Source: a virus
Strand: one strand, 5' to 3'
Virus record (IMG/VR): IMGVR_UViG_3300014497_000005
Coordinates: 1-41,078 of that record
Length of the DNA: 41,078 nucleotides
The number at the start of each line of letters is the position of its first letter. Position 1 is the stretch's first letter. The notes under the pieces were generated by a model. It ran no database searches. It was given only the letters and a program-made list of their open reading frames with translations, and was not told the DNA's origin. Shown one piece after another: positions 29,175 through 36,858 of the stretch. Both the position numbers and the translations under genes were made by a program.

Positions 29175-30551
29175 TCACCTCCGAATGACTCTCATCCTTC
29201 CCACCCCGTGCGAGATGTCCTCTTCTAATCGAATAAGCGCCATTGTCATGGCATCGACTTGATCATCGTGTGAGCCGTTTGGAAAACTCACAACCTCTTC
29301 AACTAGATCGTTCACCCAAGGAGCAATGCTAGGGTGTGGGTAGTAAACGTTTCCTGCTTCATACTGGGGAGCAACAGCGTTTGCACGCGAAACTTTATCC
29401 CCTTGCGGCTCCCACAAGACAATCCCTGATAGTTCTTTTTTCAAGAGATCTTCTATTGCAGGACCGTTTGCTTTGTTTTCGATTAGCTTGAGTGTGGCTG
29501 CAGGCCATTTCGCAGATAAACTTTTCAATGCTTGAATCGTTTCTGTGATCCCCATCCGATCGCGGATCTGATCAAGGTGGTATTTCTCGGAACCTCTTCT
29601 TCCCCAAGTTTGAAGGACCACGAAATCAGAATCGGCTTTCTTTGTAAACGTCGCATCTAAAGTGATGATCGTCCGTTCAAACCCTGATGCGTGCATGTAG
29701 AATTTCAACCACTGACGTTTGATGATGTTTCCCTCTTCCAGTGTCGGGCGTTGCTGGTAGAGGGAATTAAACATCTTTGAACCAACAGCAAGTTTGATCT
29801 TGTGGAGGTCTTCTGCTTTGTATCTCTCAGGGCACAAGGCTTCTCCTATTTTGCGCTCTAAGGGGTCTCCTTCTTCAGCAAGAGCGGGAAGCCTTATCTC
29901 CTCCCAAGGGTCCTCGTGCTCGCTCAATAGATAGCCCGCCAAATCGTTTTGATGCCACCTAGTCATTAACAAGATGATCGAAGCGTTCGGTTCTGCTCTC
30001 GTGTAAAGAGTCGAATTAAACCAATCAATCGTCTTGCGCTGATAGACATCCGATACGGCTTGCTCCCAGTTTTTGACCGGATCATCGATGATTAGGAGGT
30101 TTCCACCGCGTCCTGTGATGGGCCCCCCAATCCCAGCTGTAACCATCCCGCCACCTTCAGGTGTGTTCCATCGATTCGCAGCTTTTGAATCCTCAGTCAG
30201 TTTGATCTGAAGCTTGTCTGAATTCTCAGTAATTAGGTTTCTTACTTGCCTACCCCATTGAGACGCAAAATCCGCTTCATAGGATGACAAGATAATATTA
30301 TCAGCTGGAGCAAGCGTGAGATCCCAAACGGGAAGCCACTTCGATATGAGCCAGCTCTTTCCGTGTCTTGGTGGAATCGAAATCACAAGCCTAGCGTTTC
30401 CACGTGAAATGCTTTGAGCCAGTTTGCGCCCTAACATTTGAATATGCTTGTAGCGTTTGAACCGACCTTTCGAGAGATCTTCAGCTAGCCTATCAGGTGT
30501 GAGAGTGTGTAGCGTTCTAACAACGCCATCAACGCTTGCCAGCGATTTCAT
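29175..30551 (-). CDS. Terminase large subunit
   Basis: A 458-residue packaging motor. ATPase domain: Walker A-like IPPRHGKS at residues 59-66, Walker B LLIIDD at 152-157, and the coupling motif LMTRWHQNDL at 195-204. Nuclease domain: TLDATF with Asp299, then D307/D309 and the C-terminal SHDDQVDAM with Asp429, Asp430 and Asp433, the acidic cluster that binds metal for DNA cutting. Length and motif order are normal for the family. It packages DNA through the portal at the head vertex. Its 5' end overlaps the small subunit gene. Confidence 0.93.
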   Translation of the reverse strand: MKSLASVDGVVRTLHTLTPDRLAEDLSKGRFKRYKHIQMLGRKLAQSISRGNARLVISIPPRHGKSWLISKWLPVWDLTLAPADNIILSSYEADFASQWGRQVRNLITENSDKLQIKLTEDSKAANRWNTPEGGGMVTAGIGGPITGRGGNLLIIDDPVKNWEQAVSDVYQRKTIDWFNSTLYTRAEPNASIILLMTRWHQNDLAGYLLSEHEDPWEEIRLPALAEEGDPLERKIGEALCPERYKAEDLHKIKLAVGSKMFNSLYQQRPTLEEGNIIKRQWLKFYMHASGFERTIITLDATFTKKADSDFVVLQTWGRRGSEKYHLDQIRDRMGITETIQALKSLSAKWPAATLKLIENKANGPAIEDLLKKELSGIVLWEPQGDKVSRANAVAPQYEAGNVYYPHPSIAPWVNDLVEEVVSFPNGSHDDQVDAMTMALIRLEEDISHGVGRMRVIRR

Positions 30552-31002
30552 CCATTCGATCCGCTAGTTTTTCAAGAAGAGAAAATGATTCAGGATTCGC
30601 GATCAACTCTCTTGTGATTTTAGATGACACGTTTAAATCAGCTTTGACGTCATGCGTTTGAGCTGATTTTTGTTGAATCTTATCGCTCCACTTAAATAGA
30701 TTCTTTGTGAGCCAAACGTAGAAACCTAGGTTCACTTTCACCGGGCGACCCTGAGCATCGCGGGCTTTATTCAACATGGCGGCCACACCAAGATCGATCC
30801 ACCAGGCCTTGCAGTCTCCTTTCCCTTTTTTTACGGCGGAACCGAATTCAGAATATTTCTTGATCCATCGATTGATTGTTTGTCGTTGAACACCAAAGTC
30901 ACGAGCGATTTGTGTTTTGTGCTTCCCCTGAGCCGACAGACGAATAAATTCTTCTGGGTGAAAGTTTTTATTGTATGTGGGTTTTTTTCCAACCTTAGCC
31001 AT
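30529..31002 (-). CDS. Terminase small subunit
   Basis: A 157-residue protein. Residues 15-55 form a helix-turn-helix: EFIRLSAQGKHKTQIARDFGVQRQTINRWIKKY. The remainder is helical and suits an oligomerisation region, with KNLFKWSDKIQQKSAQ typical of this family. It recognises the packaging site and recruits the large subunit, whose gene it overlaps by 23 bases. AAGG lies close before the ATG. Confidence 0.82.
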   Translation of the reverse strand: MAKVGKKPTYNKNFHPEEFIRLSAQGKHKTQIARDFGVQRQTINRWIKKYSEFGSAVKKGKGDCKAWWIDLGVAAMLNKARDAQGRPVKVNLGFYVWLTKNLFKWSDKIQQKSAQTHDVKADLNVSSKITRELIANPESFSLLEKLADRMDEIAGKR

Positions 31003-31014
31003 AACCTTGTTCCG

Positions 31015-31146
31015 TTATTCTTCGCACTCGATTAGGACTCTTCCCTCTTTTGATGTTCCAATGATCTCACAATCCGTATAGACGGGATTAGTAGCGCAAG
31101 AGATCAACAGAGCTCCTCCCATTGTGATGATTAGAAATTTACTCAT
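31015..31146 (-). CDS. 43-residue lipoprotein
   Basis: ATG 31146 follows AAAAGGAG by seven bases. The product begins MSKFLIITMGGALLISCATN: a signal peptide ending in the lipobox LISC (Cys16), followed by 28 residues with two further cysteines (VYTDCEIIG, VLIECEE). It starts within the end of the 31139 gene. Very small lipoproteins are typical of outer-membrane spanins or of surface exclusion factors; no spanin partner is apparent next to it. Confidence 0.65.
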   Translation of the reverse strand: MSKFLIITMGGALLISCATNPVYTDCEIIGTSKEGRVLIECEE

Positions 31147-31318
31147 CTACTTTCTCCTTTTGTTTCTTCGCAGCATCCAATGAATCCATCATCCCAGAAG
31201 CTGTTACCTGCTGGATGAACCCGCGATTTTCTAGAATCTGAATGAGCGCACGCATGGTCGTTGTTAAGGTTTCAATCTGAGCCACGATCTTATTTAAGTT
31301 TGGTTTCCTTTGAGTCAT
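31139..31318 (-). CDS. 59-residue hypothetical helical protein
   Basis: ATG 31318 overlaps the TGA of the methyltransferase gene. The product (MTQRKPNLNKIVAQIETLTT, then TMRALIQILENRGFIQQV) is a single amphipathic, possibly coiled-coil protein with a Lys-rich end (DAAKKQKEKVDE). Its stop overlaps the ribosome site and start of the lipoprotein gene. Function unknown; the location before the terminase small subunit gene hints at a packaging-related or modification-related role. Confidence 0.55.
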   Translation of the reverse strand: MTQRKPNLNKIVAQIETLTTTMRALIQILENRGFIQQVTASGMMDSLDAAKKQKEKVDE

Positions 31319-32652
31319 CCTTCCATCCTCGCGTTTGCAATAGCCACATAGTCAGCTTCTTTTTCTATTCCGATGAATCTGAATCCCAGTTTTTTAGCAG
31401 CAACACCTGTTGATCCGCTTCCAGCGAATGGATCTAAGACTAGTCCACCAGGAGGAGTGATCAGACGGATGAGGTATTGCATGAGTTTGGTACTTTTGAC
31501 CGTTGGATGGACGTTGCCTTCACCTTTGTCAGATCGGGAAGCTTTAGCCACATAAAAGAAGCGGGAGGCTCCGCCTGAGTCTCCGTAATTCATTAAAGCT
31601 TTGGATCTATCAGGGCTTCCAGTAGCGATATGGCCTGTCGTTTTTCTTGGAGTGCCACCTATAGTGACTTTGCCTAACCCTTGTTTGATCCCACTCTGCT
31701 CATCCAGCATTGCGACGCTACAGCCAGGGGTGCACTCCCAAGCTGCTACGGTTTCCGTGCCGTCTCCGTTACCGTGAGATAGCTCATGACTGCCGATACC
31801 AAACATAGATTTATCAGGAGTTGTATTCCCGGAGCACTTACCGCTTCCATTCAGCTTCACCTTCTTAGTCCCCACCTCCACGCAATCGGGATTGTGGGAT
31901 AGGACTAGGTTGGCGGGGAAGCGGCCTTGGGGATGGGATTCAGCGCTACGCTCAATGTCCATTCCCCCGCCATGTATTTTACTTCCGCCTGTTCTTTCAT
32001 AAGAATATTTATCGGTAGTCCCAATGCGACTTTGATCAATATTCAACCCACCCACACCCCACTTCAGCACATTCGCGGCAACGGTCTTCTCGCTCAGCGG
32101 CTTGCGGATTAACCACCAGAATTCCGCGCTCGGCTTAAGCGCAGTTCCCCAGCCTTGCCATTGTTTGGCTTCGGGGGTTGCTGCTCCTCTTTTAAATTCC
32201 GGTCGCATCGGTGTTGGCCAGCTGGCATCATGGTCTAACTGTCGTTCCCTATAAGCTGGATTTTTCCCAATAATTTCCCCTTCCACTCCTGCCGCCTTAT
32301 CAATCGCCTTGCTGATATCCAGTGACTTAGGAAACCCACTCCCAAACAAATGTGTGACGACATCCCTTATCTCAAACCCAGCCTCCTCACAAGCCGTCGC
32401 AGTCCAGTGAGACGTGCGAGGAATTGCCCATACCAACCCATGAGCACCGGGCTTCAACACGCGTAAACACTCCCTCATGACTTCACTCATCCAGGAGATC
32501 CATTGCTTAGATCCGCCCTTGTCTGAGTCCCAGGATTTATTCATAAACGAAATTCCAGCTGGCGGATCCGTGATCAAGGAATCAACCGAATCAGATTCCA
32601 TCTCTCGAAGCTGTTCTAGACAGTCTGCGTGGAGGATTAAAGACGTGCTCAT
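31315..32652 (-). CDS. DNA methyltransferase (amino-MTase) with DPPA motif
   Basis: A 445-residue enzyme. The catalytic motif IV is TDPPAGISF near residue 28, with Ala in place of the usual Tyr/Trp/Phe. The SAM-binding motif I is DPFAGSGSTGVAA near residue 405, so the order is the beta type (IV before I). Between them lies a long target-recognition region with HLFGSGFPKSLDISKAIDKAAG and several His/Cys. Phages use such enzymes to protect DNA from host restriction or to mark packaging or regulation sites. No cognate restriction nuclease is present. It abuts the ParB-methylase gene. Confidence 0.82.
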   Translation of the reverse strand: MSTSLILHADCLEQLREMESDSVDSLITDPPAGISFMNKSWDSDKGGSKQWISWMSEVMRECLRVLKPGAHGLVWAIPRTSHWTATACEEAGFEIRDVVTHLFGSGFPKSLDISKAIDKAAGVEGEIIGKNPAYRERQLDHDASWPTPMRPEFKRGAATPEAKQWQGWGTALKPSAEFWWLIRKPLSEKTVAANVLKWGVGGLNIDQSRIGTTDKYSYERTGGSKIHGGGMDIERSAESHPQGRFPANLVLSHNPDCVEVGTKKVKLNGSGKCSGNTTPDKSMFGIGSHELSHGNGDGTETVAAWECTPGCSVAMLDEQSGIKQGLGKVTIGGTPRKTTGHIATGSPDRSKALMNYGDSGGASRFFYVAKASRSDKGEGNVHPTVKSTKLMQYLIRLITPPGGLVLDPFAGSGSTGVAAKKLGFRFIGIEKEADYVAIANARMEG

Positions 32653-33819
32653 TTATCCGCTCGCCTCCTGCTCACCCCGCGTATTCACGCCGTCCCTGGC
32701 CGCGGGATTTAAGAGCTGCGCTTTCTTACCTGTGAACTTCTCCCACCTGGCTATTATGACATCTACGTAGTGCGGATCTATCTCCATCATGAAACATCTG
32801 CGGTTGGTTTTTTCGCAGGCGATGAGAGTGGAGCCTGAGCCGCCGAAAGGTTCAAACAAAAGAGCCCTTGGCGGTGCCCATGACTCAATGACATCCTCAA
32901 CTAAACCTAAAAGCTTAGGGCAAGGGTGATCTCCAACGTCTGATTGCTGCTTTACTGCGTATTCAAATAGGTCTGTATTCCTTTTTTGATTAACTCCATA
33001 ACAAAGGAGAATTTCAAAAACGTTTAGATGTGCAATTGAAGCAGGACTCATCGCGTTTTTCTTCACCCAACAAGCCATCTTAAAATCGGCAAAACTAAAC
33101 CATAGACCAACGTTGTTGTTTCCAGGTGTCAGCACTATTGGACAATTCATAGTAGAGAGCGTCTGCCAAATTTCACGCATGAAATCAGCGTACTTTTCTC
33201 CACCTTTATCCTGATGTGAGCTATATTTAAATCCAACACCATACGGCGGATCAGTAAACACCATGTCCGCCTTCTCGCCATTCATCAGAAGTTCAACATC
33301 AGTGATAGAAGTAGAATCCCCACACATAAGGCGATGATTACCCAAAACATATAAATCTCCGGGCCTCGATATCGATTCCACGGAAACATTTGGAACCTCA
33401 TCCTCATCACATTGCGCCTCAAACTTCTCGGCAGGCTCTAGTACAAAATCCTCAATGCCCAACAGGTCAATGTCCAAATCAGGGCCAAGGTTAGCAATAT
33501 CGGAATTAATCCCAGAAAGATCCAACTCAGCCCAAGCGCCAATAGCGTTATCTGAAACACCGAACATGTACTCGGATTCATCGGATTCGAAATCTTGGTA
33601 AATGACTGGTACATCTTTCATCCCTAGTTTTTTGGCGGCTAATAACCTGCCGTGCCCGGCGGCAATATAACCGGATTGATTTGAAACAATAATTGGCACT
33701 CGAAAACCTTGAAATTCAATCAATCTGCAAAGCCTATCTATTTGCTCTTGACCGTGGTGGTTACGATTGCGGGGGTTGTTTTTTAGTTTATTTACATTAA
33801 CCCAAACGATGTCTTTCAA
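32653..33819 (-). CDS. ParB-like domain fused to a DNA methyltransferase
   Basis: A 388-residue protein in two parts. Residues 1-120 form a ParB/Srx-like domain with NPRNRNHHGQEQIDRLCRLIEFQGF and GHGRLLAAKKLG (residues 55-66). Residues 150-380 form an amino-methyltransferase with motif IV TDPPYGVGF (189-197) and motif I FEPFGGSGSTLIA (322-334). This fusion is well known in phages. Methylation of adenine or cytosine may block host restriction; the ParB-like part may be a CTP- or DNA-binding module. It overlaps the HNH gene by 23 bases. Confidence 0.87.
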   Translation of the reverse strand: MKDIVWVNVNKLKNNPRNRNHHGQEQIDRLCRLIEFQGFRVPIIVSNQSGYIAAGHGRLLAAKKLGMKDVPVIYQDFESDESEYMFGVSDNAIGAWAELDLSGINSDIANLGPDLDIDLLGIEDFVLEPAEKFEAQCDEDEVPNVSVESISRPGDLYVLGNHRLMCGDSTSITDVELLMNGEKADMVFTDPPYGVGFKYSSHQDKGGEKYADFMREIWQTLSTMNCPIVLTPGNNNVGLWFSFADFKMACWVKKNAMSPASIAHLNVFEILLCYGVNQKRNTDLFEYAVKQQSDVGDHPCPKLLGLVEDVIESWAPPRALLFEPFGGSGSTLIACEKTNRRCFMMEIDPHYVDVIIARWEKFTGKKAQLLNPAARDGVNTRGEQEASG

Positions 33820-34324
33820 GGTGTCTCCTCACAGTGTTAAGCGATAGTTCTAAAATTTCTCCAATTTGTTGTTGAGTAAATCCAGATTTCCACAATCGAA
33901 TCATTATCCTGACGTCTTTTTCTGAAGCTTTTGCATTCGGAGAATTGAATCCTGAAATTCCAAACTTAACCCCAAGCTCATCTCTCGCATGAATTATGTT
34001 CTCACGCTGAGTAACCCATTCTAAGTTTGAAACTCGGTTATCCCTTTTGACGCCATTTTTATGATTCACTTTCGGCTTATTATTTGGATTGGGAATCCAT
34101 GCCTCAGCAATAATTCTATGAGCTAAATAACTAGACCGCTTAACTGATAATTCTAAGTACCCATCTTTTCTGTTTCTTAAACTAAAGCACTTTCTGGGTT
34201 TCCCTGTTTTCGCGCTATATATTTCGCCCTCACGATGACACCATACTCCTAAACTTGGGTGCTTTTTGAAGTCTGGATTAAATTTAAATTCCTCTTCTTT
34301 TATGTAATTCACTATCCGGTTCAT
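33797..34324 (-). CDS. HNH homing-type endonuclease
   Basis: A 175-residue protein from ATG 34324 with AGAGGAAA upstream. After an NUMOD4-like N-terminal region (SLGVWCHREGEIYSAKTGKPRKC), the HNH domain contains AHRIIAEAWIPNPNNKPKVNHKNGVKRDNRVSNLEWVT, with the His, Asn-His-Lys-Asn and Asn residues of the metal-binding core. The C-terminus holds a helix-turn-helix (TQQQIGEILELSLNTVRRHLERH), likely the DNA-recognition part. Free-standing HNH enzymes in phages are often mobile or help packaging. Confidence 0.85.
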   Translation of the reverse strand: MNRIVNYIKEEEFKFNPDFKKHPSLGVWCHREGEIYSAKTGKPRKCFSLRNRKDGYLELSVKRSSYLAHRIIAEAWIPNPNNKPKVNHKNGVKRDNRVSNLEWVTQRENIIHARDELGVKFGISGFNSPNAKASEKDVRIMIRLWKSGFTQQQIGEILELSLNTVRRHLERHRLG

Positions 34325-34457
34325 TGATGTTTTCCTCTGGATGTTTCTCTTCGATAATCTGCTTGTCTGAGTTATTCGCTTCACGGTCCGATGTCCCGAT
34401 AATCGCGACGACTATGAAGAACAGGAATATAATTAGTAACCAAAGATCTGCACTCAT
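34284..34457 (-). CDS. 57-residue single-TM protein
   Basis: From ATG 34457 the product is MSADLWLLIIFLFFIVVAII (one strong membrane helix, residues 5-21), followed by a polar acidic tail (GTSDREANNSDKQIIEE). It fills the gap between the HNH and zinc-ribbon genes and overlaps the HNH start by 41 bases, its last codons giving the AGAGGAAA ribosome site of the HNH gene. The ribosome site of this gene itself is weak. Function unknown. Confidence 0.5.
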   Translation of the reverse strand: MSADLWLLIIFLFFIVVAIIGTSDREANNSDKQIIEEKHPEENINEPDSELHKRRGI

Positions 34458-34472
34458 ATATATTTATTCAAA

Positions 34473-34679
34473 TCAAAATGTTCCTATCTCAGCCTCTTCA
34501 GATGTGTCGTACGTAGCAAATCGTTTCTTGCACGTGTTACACAGTCTTATAAATGGACCTCTTGCTAGAAATTGTTCATCGCAACAGAGACAGAGCCTCA
34601 ACTTGACTCGAACCTTCCGACCTCGACTCTTGAGTGGACGTTTCCGCTTCTCCTTGTGTCGGGTCTTCTTCCTAGCCAC
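34473..34679 (-). CDS. Basic zinc-ribbon-like protein
   Basis: A 68-residue protein with a highly basic N-terminus (MARKKTRHKEKRKRPLKSRGRK) and a four-Cys core CLCCDEQFLARGPFIRLCNTC, which resembles a zinc ribbon found in small phage proteins (Cx2C...RxCx2C). A nucleic-acid-binding role is likely. It is the first gene of the methyltransferase block downstream of the TGTTAAC dyad at 34705. Confidence 0.65.
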   Translation of the reverse strand: MARKKTRHKEKRKRPLKSRGRKVRVKLRLCLCCDEQFLARGPFIRLCNTCKKRFATYDTSEEAEIGTF

Positions 34680-34704
34680 ACGAAAAATTGAATCACAAGG
34701 TTTC

Positions 34705-34724
34705 TGTTAACAAAATTGTAAACA
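34705..34724. promoter_or_regulatory. Second copy of the TGTTAAC operator-like dyad
   Basis: TGTTAACAAAATTGTAAACA is nearly the same as the perfect dyad at 24752-24770 (shared TGTTAACAAAA and AACA, one mismatch in the right arm, one extra central base). It lies 26 bp upstream of the zinc-ribbon gene on the minus strand, in an AT-rich stretch (TATTTTAAAT alongside) where a promoter could lie, though I see no convincing -35/-10 pair. Confidence 0.5.
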
Positions 34725-34744
34725 ATATTTTAAATGGCATACTT

Positions 34745-34834
34745 TCAAGGAGCCGTGCTTCCGAGATAGAAACCGATACAGAAACCAGCAAGGAGAAGTA
34801 ACAAAATAACCGCCCAACGTTCACTTGTGTTCAT
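34745..34834 (-). CDS. 29-residue single-TM protein
   Basis: ATG 34834 is seven bases after GGAGAAA. The product is MNTSERWAVILLLLLAGFCI then GFYLGSTAP: a single membrane helix. It is the only credible gene in the gap 34680-34926. A 30-codon frame at 34821-34913 starting with GTG overlaps its start and is less convincing. Function unknown. Confidence 0.5.
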   Translation of the reverse strand: MNTSERWAVILLLLLAGFCIGFYLGSTAP

Positions 34835-34926
34835 TTGAGTTTTCTCCATTTCGATATGCCCGAATTTTCAATTCTACGGTACCGCCATTGAATGATCGCT
34901 TCTTACTATTCACTCTACTAGTTCAA

Positions 34927-35325
34927 TTAAACCTTGCCGTCTTGCTTTTGAAAATTCGGTATATCCTGGCGCGGCCCAGGAATGATTGTTTCAATGAGTC
35001 GCATTTTCCATTCGTAACCTGCCCAAATTTCTAAACGTCCAGGGCCGTAGAATTTCCACAACTTTTTGATTAATCGCCACCTCTGATCCTCGAAGCCCTT
35101 GTATTCAATCCACAAGGGCTCATTACGCTTGATGTCCCAACATTTGAAATCCGTTTTGTGCGTAATCCCTGCCGTCAACTTCGTTGTGACCTGGCATTCA
35201 AGATCCCAGATAGCTCCCTCTTTCTCCATATGCTTCAACATCTCGTAGCAATCTCTTTCGCCTTTAGAGTGGAAGGATCGCCCATCGCTGGAGCGAGACC
35301 TGACAGCGTTGTATTTGTTTCTCAT
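34927..35325 (-). CDS. DUF1064-like nuclease-fold protein
   Basis: A 132-residue protein beginning RNKYNAVRSRSSDGRSFHSKGERDCYEMLKHMEKEGAIWDLECQVTT, followed by TDFKCWDIKRNEPLWIEYKGF. The KYNA...DGxxFHSKxE...L...G.I.DLExQ pattern is that of the phage DUF1064 family, with an E...TDF...IEYKG arrangement like restriction-endonuclease-fold nucleases (Holliday-junction resolvase-like). It lies at the end of the replication operon and may resolve replication or recombination intermediates before packaging. Confidence 0.75.
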   Translation of the reverse strand: MRNKYNAVRSRSSDGRSFHSKGERDCYEMLKHMEKEGAIWDLECQVTTKLTAGITHKTDFKCWDIKRNEPLWIEYKGFEDQRWRLIKKLWKFYGPGRLEIWAGYEWKMRLIETIIPGPRQDIPNFQKQDGKV

Positions 35326-35615
35326 GCGTTTAGATAAGCCTCGATCATTTTGACCCTTTGTCGGTCATTAAGCGATGGCTCAGTTATTAACGCTTCTACA
35401 ACTAAACGAGATACCGATGGAGTAGCTGTTCCATTAATTCGGTTTTTTCGAGTGTAGTAAAAATTGGCTGCCGAAGAGAGTTTCCAGGGCTTCCCTCGGG
35501 CTGTTAGAAGTCCTTGAGAATTAAGATATTTCGCAATGTCCTCAAGGGTTTTACCATTCATCTTGATAAAAATATCGATCACTGCTTGTTCATGTTCTTT
35601 AGAATATTTGATCAT
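35322..35615 (-). CDS. Small DNA-binding-like protein
   Basis: A 97-residue protein from ATG 35615, with GAGGAG upstream inside the previous gene. KTLEDIAKYLNSQGLLTARGKPWKLSSAANFYYTRKNR resembles the helix-turn-helix and recombinase-type segment that separates a regular codon-like motif from a basic tail in serine-recombinase-associated proteins. No catalytic residues are visible. It overlaps both neighbours slightly. A role in replication or recombination regulation is inferred from the operon. Confidence 0.55.
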   Translation of the reverse strand: MIKYSKEHEQAVIDIFIKMNGKTLEDIAKYLNSQGLLTARGKPWKLSSAANFYYTRKNRINGTATPSVSRLVVEALITEPSLNDRQRVKMIEAYLNA

Positions 35616-36019
35616 TTCATCTCTCCTCTGCACTGACCACAAATTAAAACGACATTCAGATCATCTCCTTCGACTGGGACGATTCTGAGATCTTTTGCCC
35701 GCTTCTCACACTTCACGCAGGTTTTGTGTTTCCTGCTGTAATACTGATTAATCTTGCTCTCTCCCATGTGAAAGCCATCTGCGGCATCAAGCTGGGCGGG
35801 TTGAATTCCTAACTGCTTAAACTGCTCAATCAGAGAGAGGCATTGGTTTGCAAATCTCTGAATCCCAAGCTCAAGGAGACTTGAATCTTTGAGAAGAAGA
35901 ATTTTTTCCATGTCATCATGGGCCTTTTGCCATGGGTCAGGATTCTGGGCGGAGTAGTGAGCCACTGTCCCAGGTACATATGCCTTTTTGATTTGTTCTA
36001 GGGCTTCTGAGAATTTCAT
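35612..36019 (-). CDS. Hypothetical protein with C-terminal zinc ribbon
   Basis: A 135-residue protein, helical in the first 90 residues and ending in CVKCEKRAKDLRIVPVEGDDLNVVLICGQC, a likely four-Cys zinc site (Cx2C...Cx2C). It is coupled end to end with the helicase gene (shared base at 36019). The layout recalls small replication or transcription accessory proteins of phages. Not recognised specifically. Confidence 0.58.
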   Translation of the reverse strand: MKFSEALEQIKKAYVPGTVAHYSAQNPDPWQKAHDDMEKILLLKDSSLLELGIQRFANQCLSLIEQFKQLGIQPAQLDAADGFHMGESKINQYYSRKHKTCVKCEKRAKDLRIVPVEGDDLNVVLICGQCRGEMK

Positions 36020-36858
36020 TATCGCATCTCCAGGTAGCGGCCTTGCATGAATCCAAACCAGATAGGTTTGCCGACGTAGGTACCGCGCTTCCTAATTTTC
36101 CGAAACACAAGCTCACGATCCGTGGATTGGTACCTGCCCGATTCGATATCTTTGCTCTTAGGACGATTGAACAGGCAGACGTTGGCCGCTTCTTGGACAG
36201 CAGTGGAGCTGCCTTTGATGTCAAACTCACTCTCAACCCTGCCGTCCAAGGTCTTCCTAGGATGAACGACTAGGATGATATGCATCGGAAGCTTCTTAGC
36301 CAGGATCACAAACTCATGAATCGCGTTATCCATCTCGGCCTTCTCAAGCTGGGAGGAGACCACTTTGAGAAAGAAATTGAGATTATCCAAGATCGCAACC
36401 TTGCAGCCATACTCCTGCCACATGTATTTCAGGGTGTTGATCATCTCTTCGATCTCAACGCGGTTGTCATGGGTGGAGATCAAGATTGTTTTCTCAAATA
36501 GAGACTGGTTCTTTTCAGTTAGTTTTTTGATCTCATGATCAGCGAAGGAGTCGCCGGTGTTGAGATCCCTTTTCTCCAAAGCGGAGACCACCCGGACCAC
36601 GAAATCCACGTTCCCAGTTTCGACCGGGGCAACGAAGTGGTTTACGTCCATCCCTGCCAGCTGGGCCGAGAGATTTGCCAAAAACTGGGTCTTACCGGCA
36701 CCTGTCGGAGCGCAGAGCAGGGTTAACTCGTTAGGTCTTAGTCCTCCCACGAATTCAGTAAATCTAGGCCACCAAGGGAGAGGTACCCCTCTCGGAGGAG
36801 TGATTAGGTCCTTCGTCGCCATAGGCCATACTTCGGCGATAGTTCGGAAATTCAGCAT
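36019..36858 (-). CDS. DnaB-like replicative helicase / RecA-fold ATPase
   Basis: A 279-residue protein corresponding to the C-terminal motor domain only of DnaB-type helicases. Walker A is APTGAGKT (residues 50-57) preceded by the FVGGLRPNELTLLC strand typical of DnaB; Walker B is VAILDNLNFF with Asp158; then IILVVHP (194-200) and IKGSSTAVQEAANVCLFNRP follow, as in the DnaB sensor region. Lacking the N-terminal domain, it may act as a stand-alone hexameric helicase or need the host enzyme. It overlaps the initiator gene and is placed with it like lambda O-P or DnaC/helicase pairs. Confidence 0.8.
   Translation of the reverse strand: MLNFRTIAEVWPMATKDLITPPRGVPLPWWPRFTEFVGGLRPNELTLLCAPTGAGKTQFLANLSAQLAGMDVNHFVAPVETGNVDFVVRVVSALEKRDLNTGDSFADHEIKKLTEKNQSLFEKTILISTHDNRVEIEEMINTLKYMWQEYGCKVAILDNLNFFLKVVSSQLEKAEMDNAIHEFVILAKKLPMHIILVVHPRKTLDGRVESEFDIKGSSTAVQEAANVCLFNRPKSKDIESGRYQSTDRELVFRKIRKRGTYVGKPIWFGFMQGRYLEMR

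Noticed and set aside
34821-34913. 30-codon GTG frame overlapping the 29-residue TM gene
   Set aside because: Weak start signal and no recognisable feature; the overlapping TM frame has a better ribosome site.
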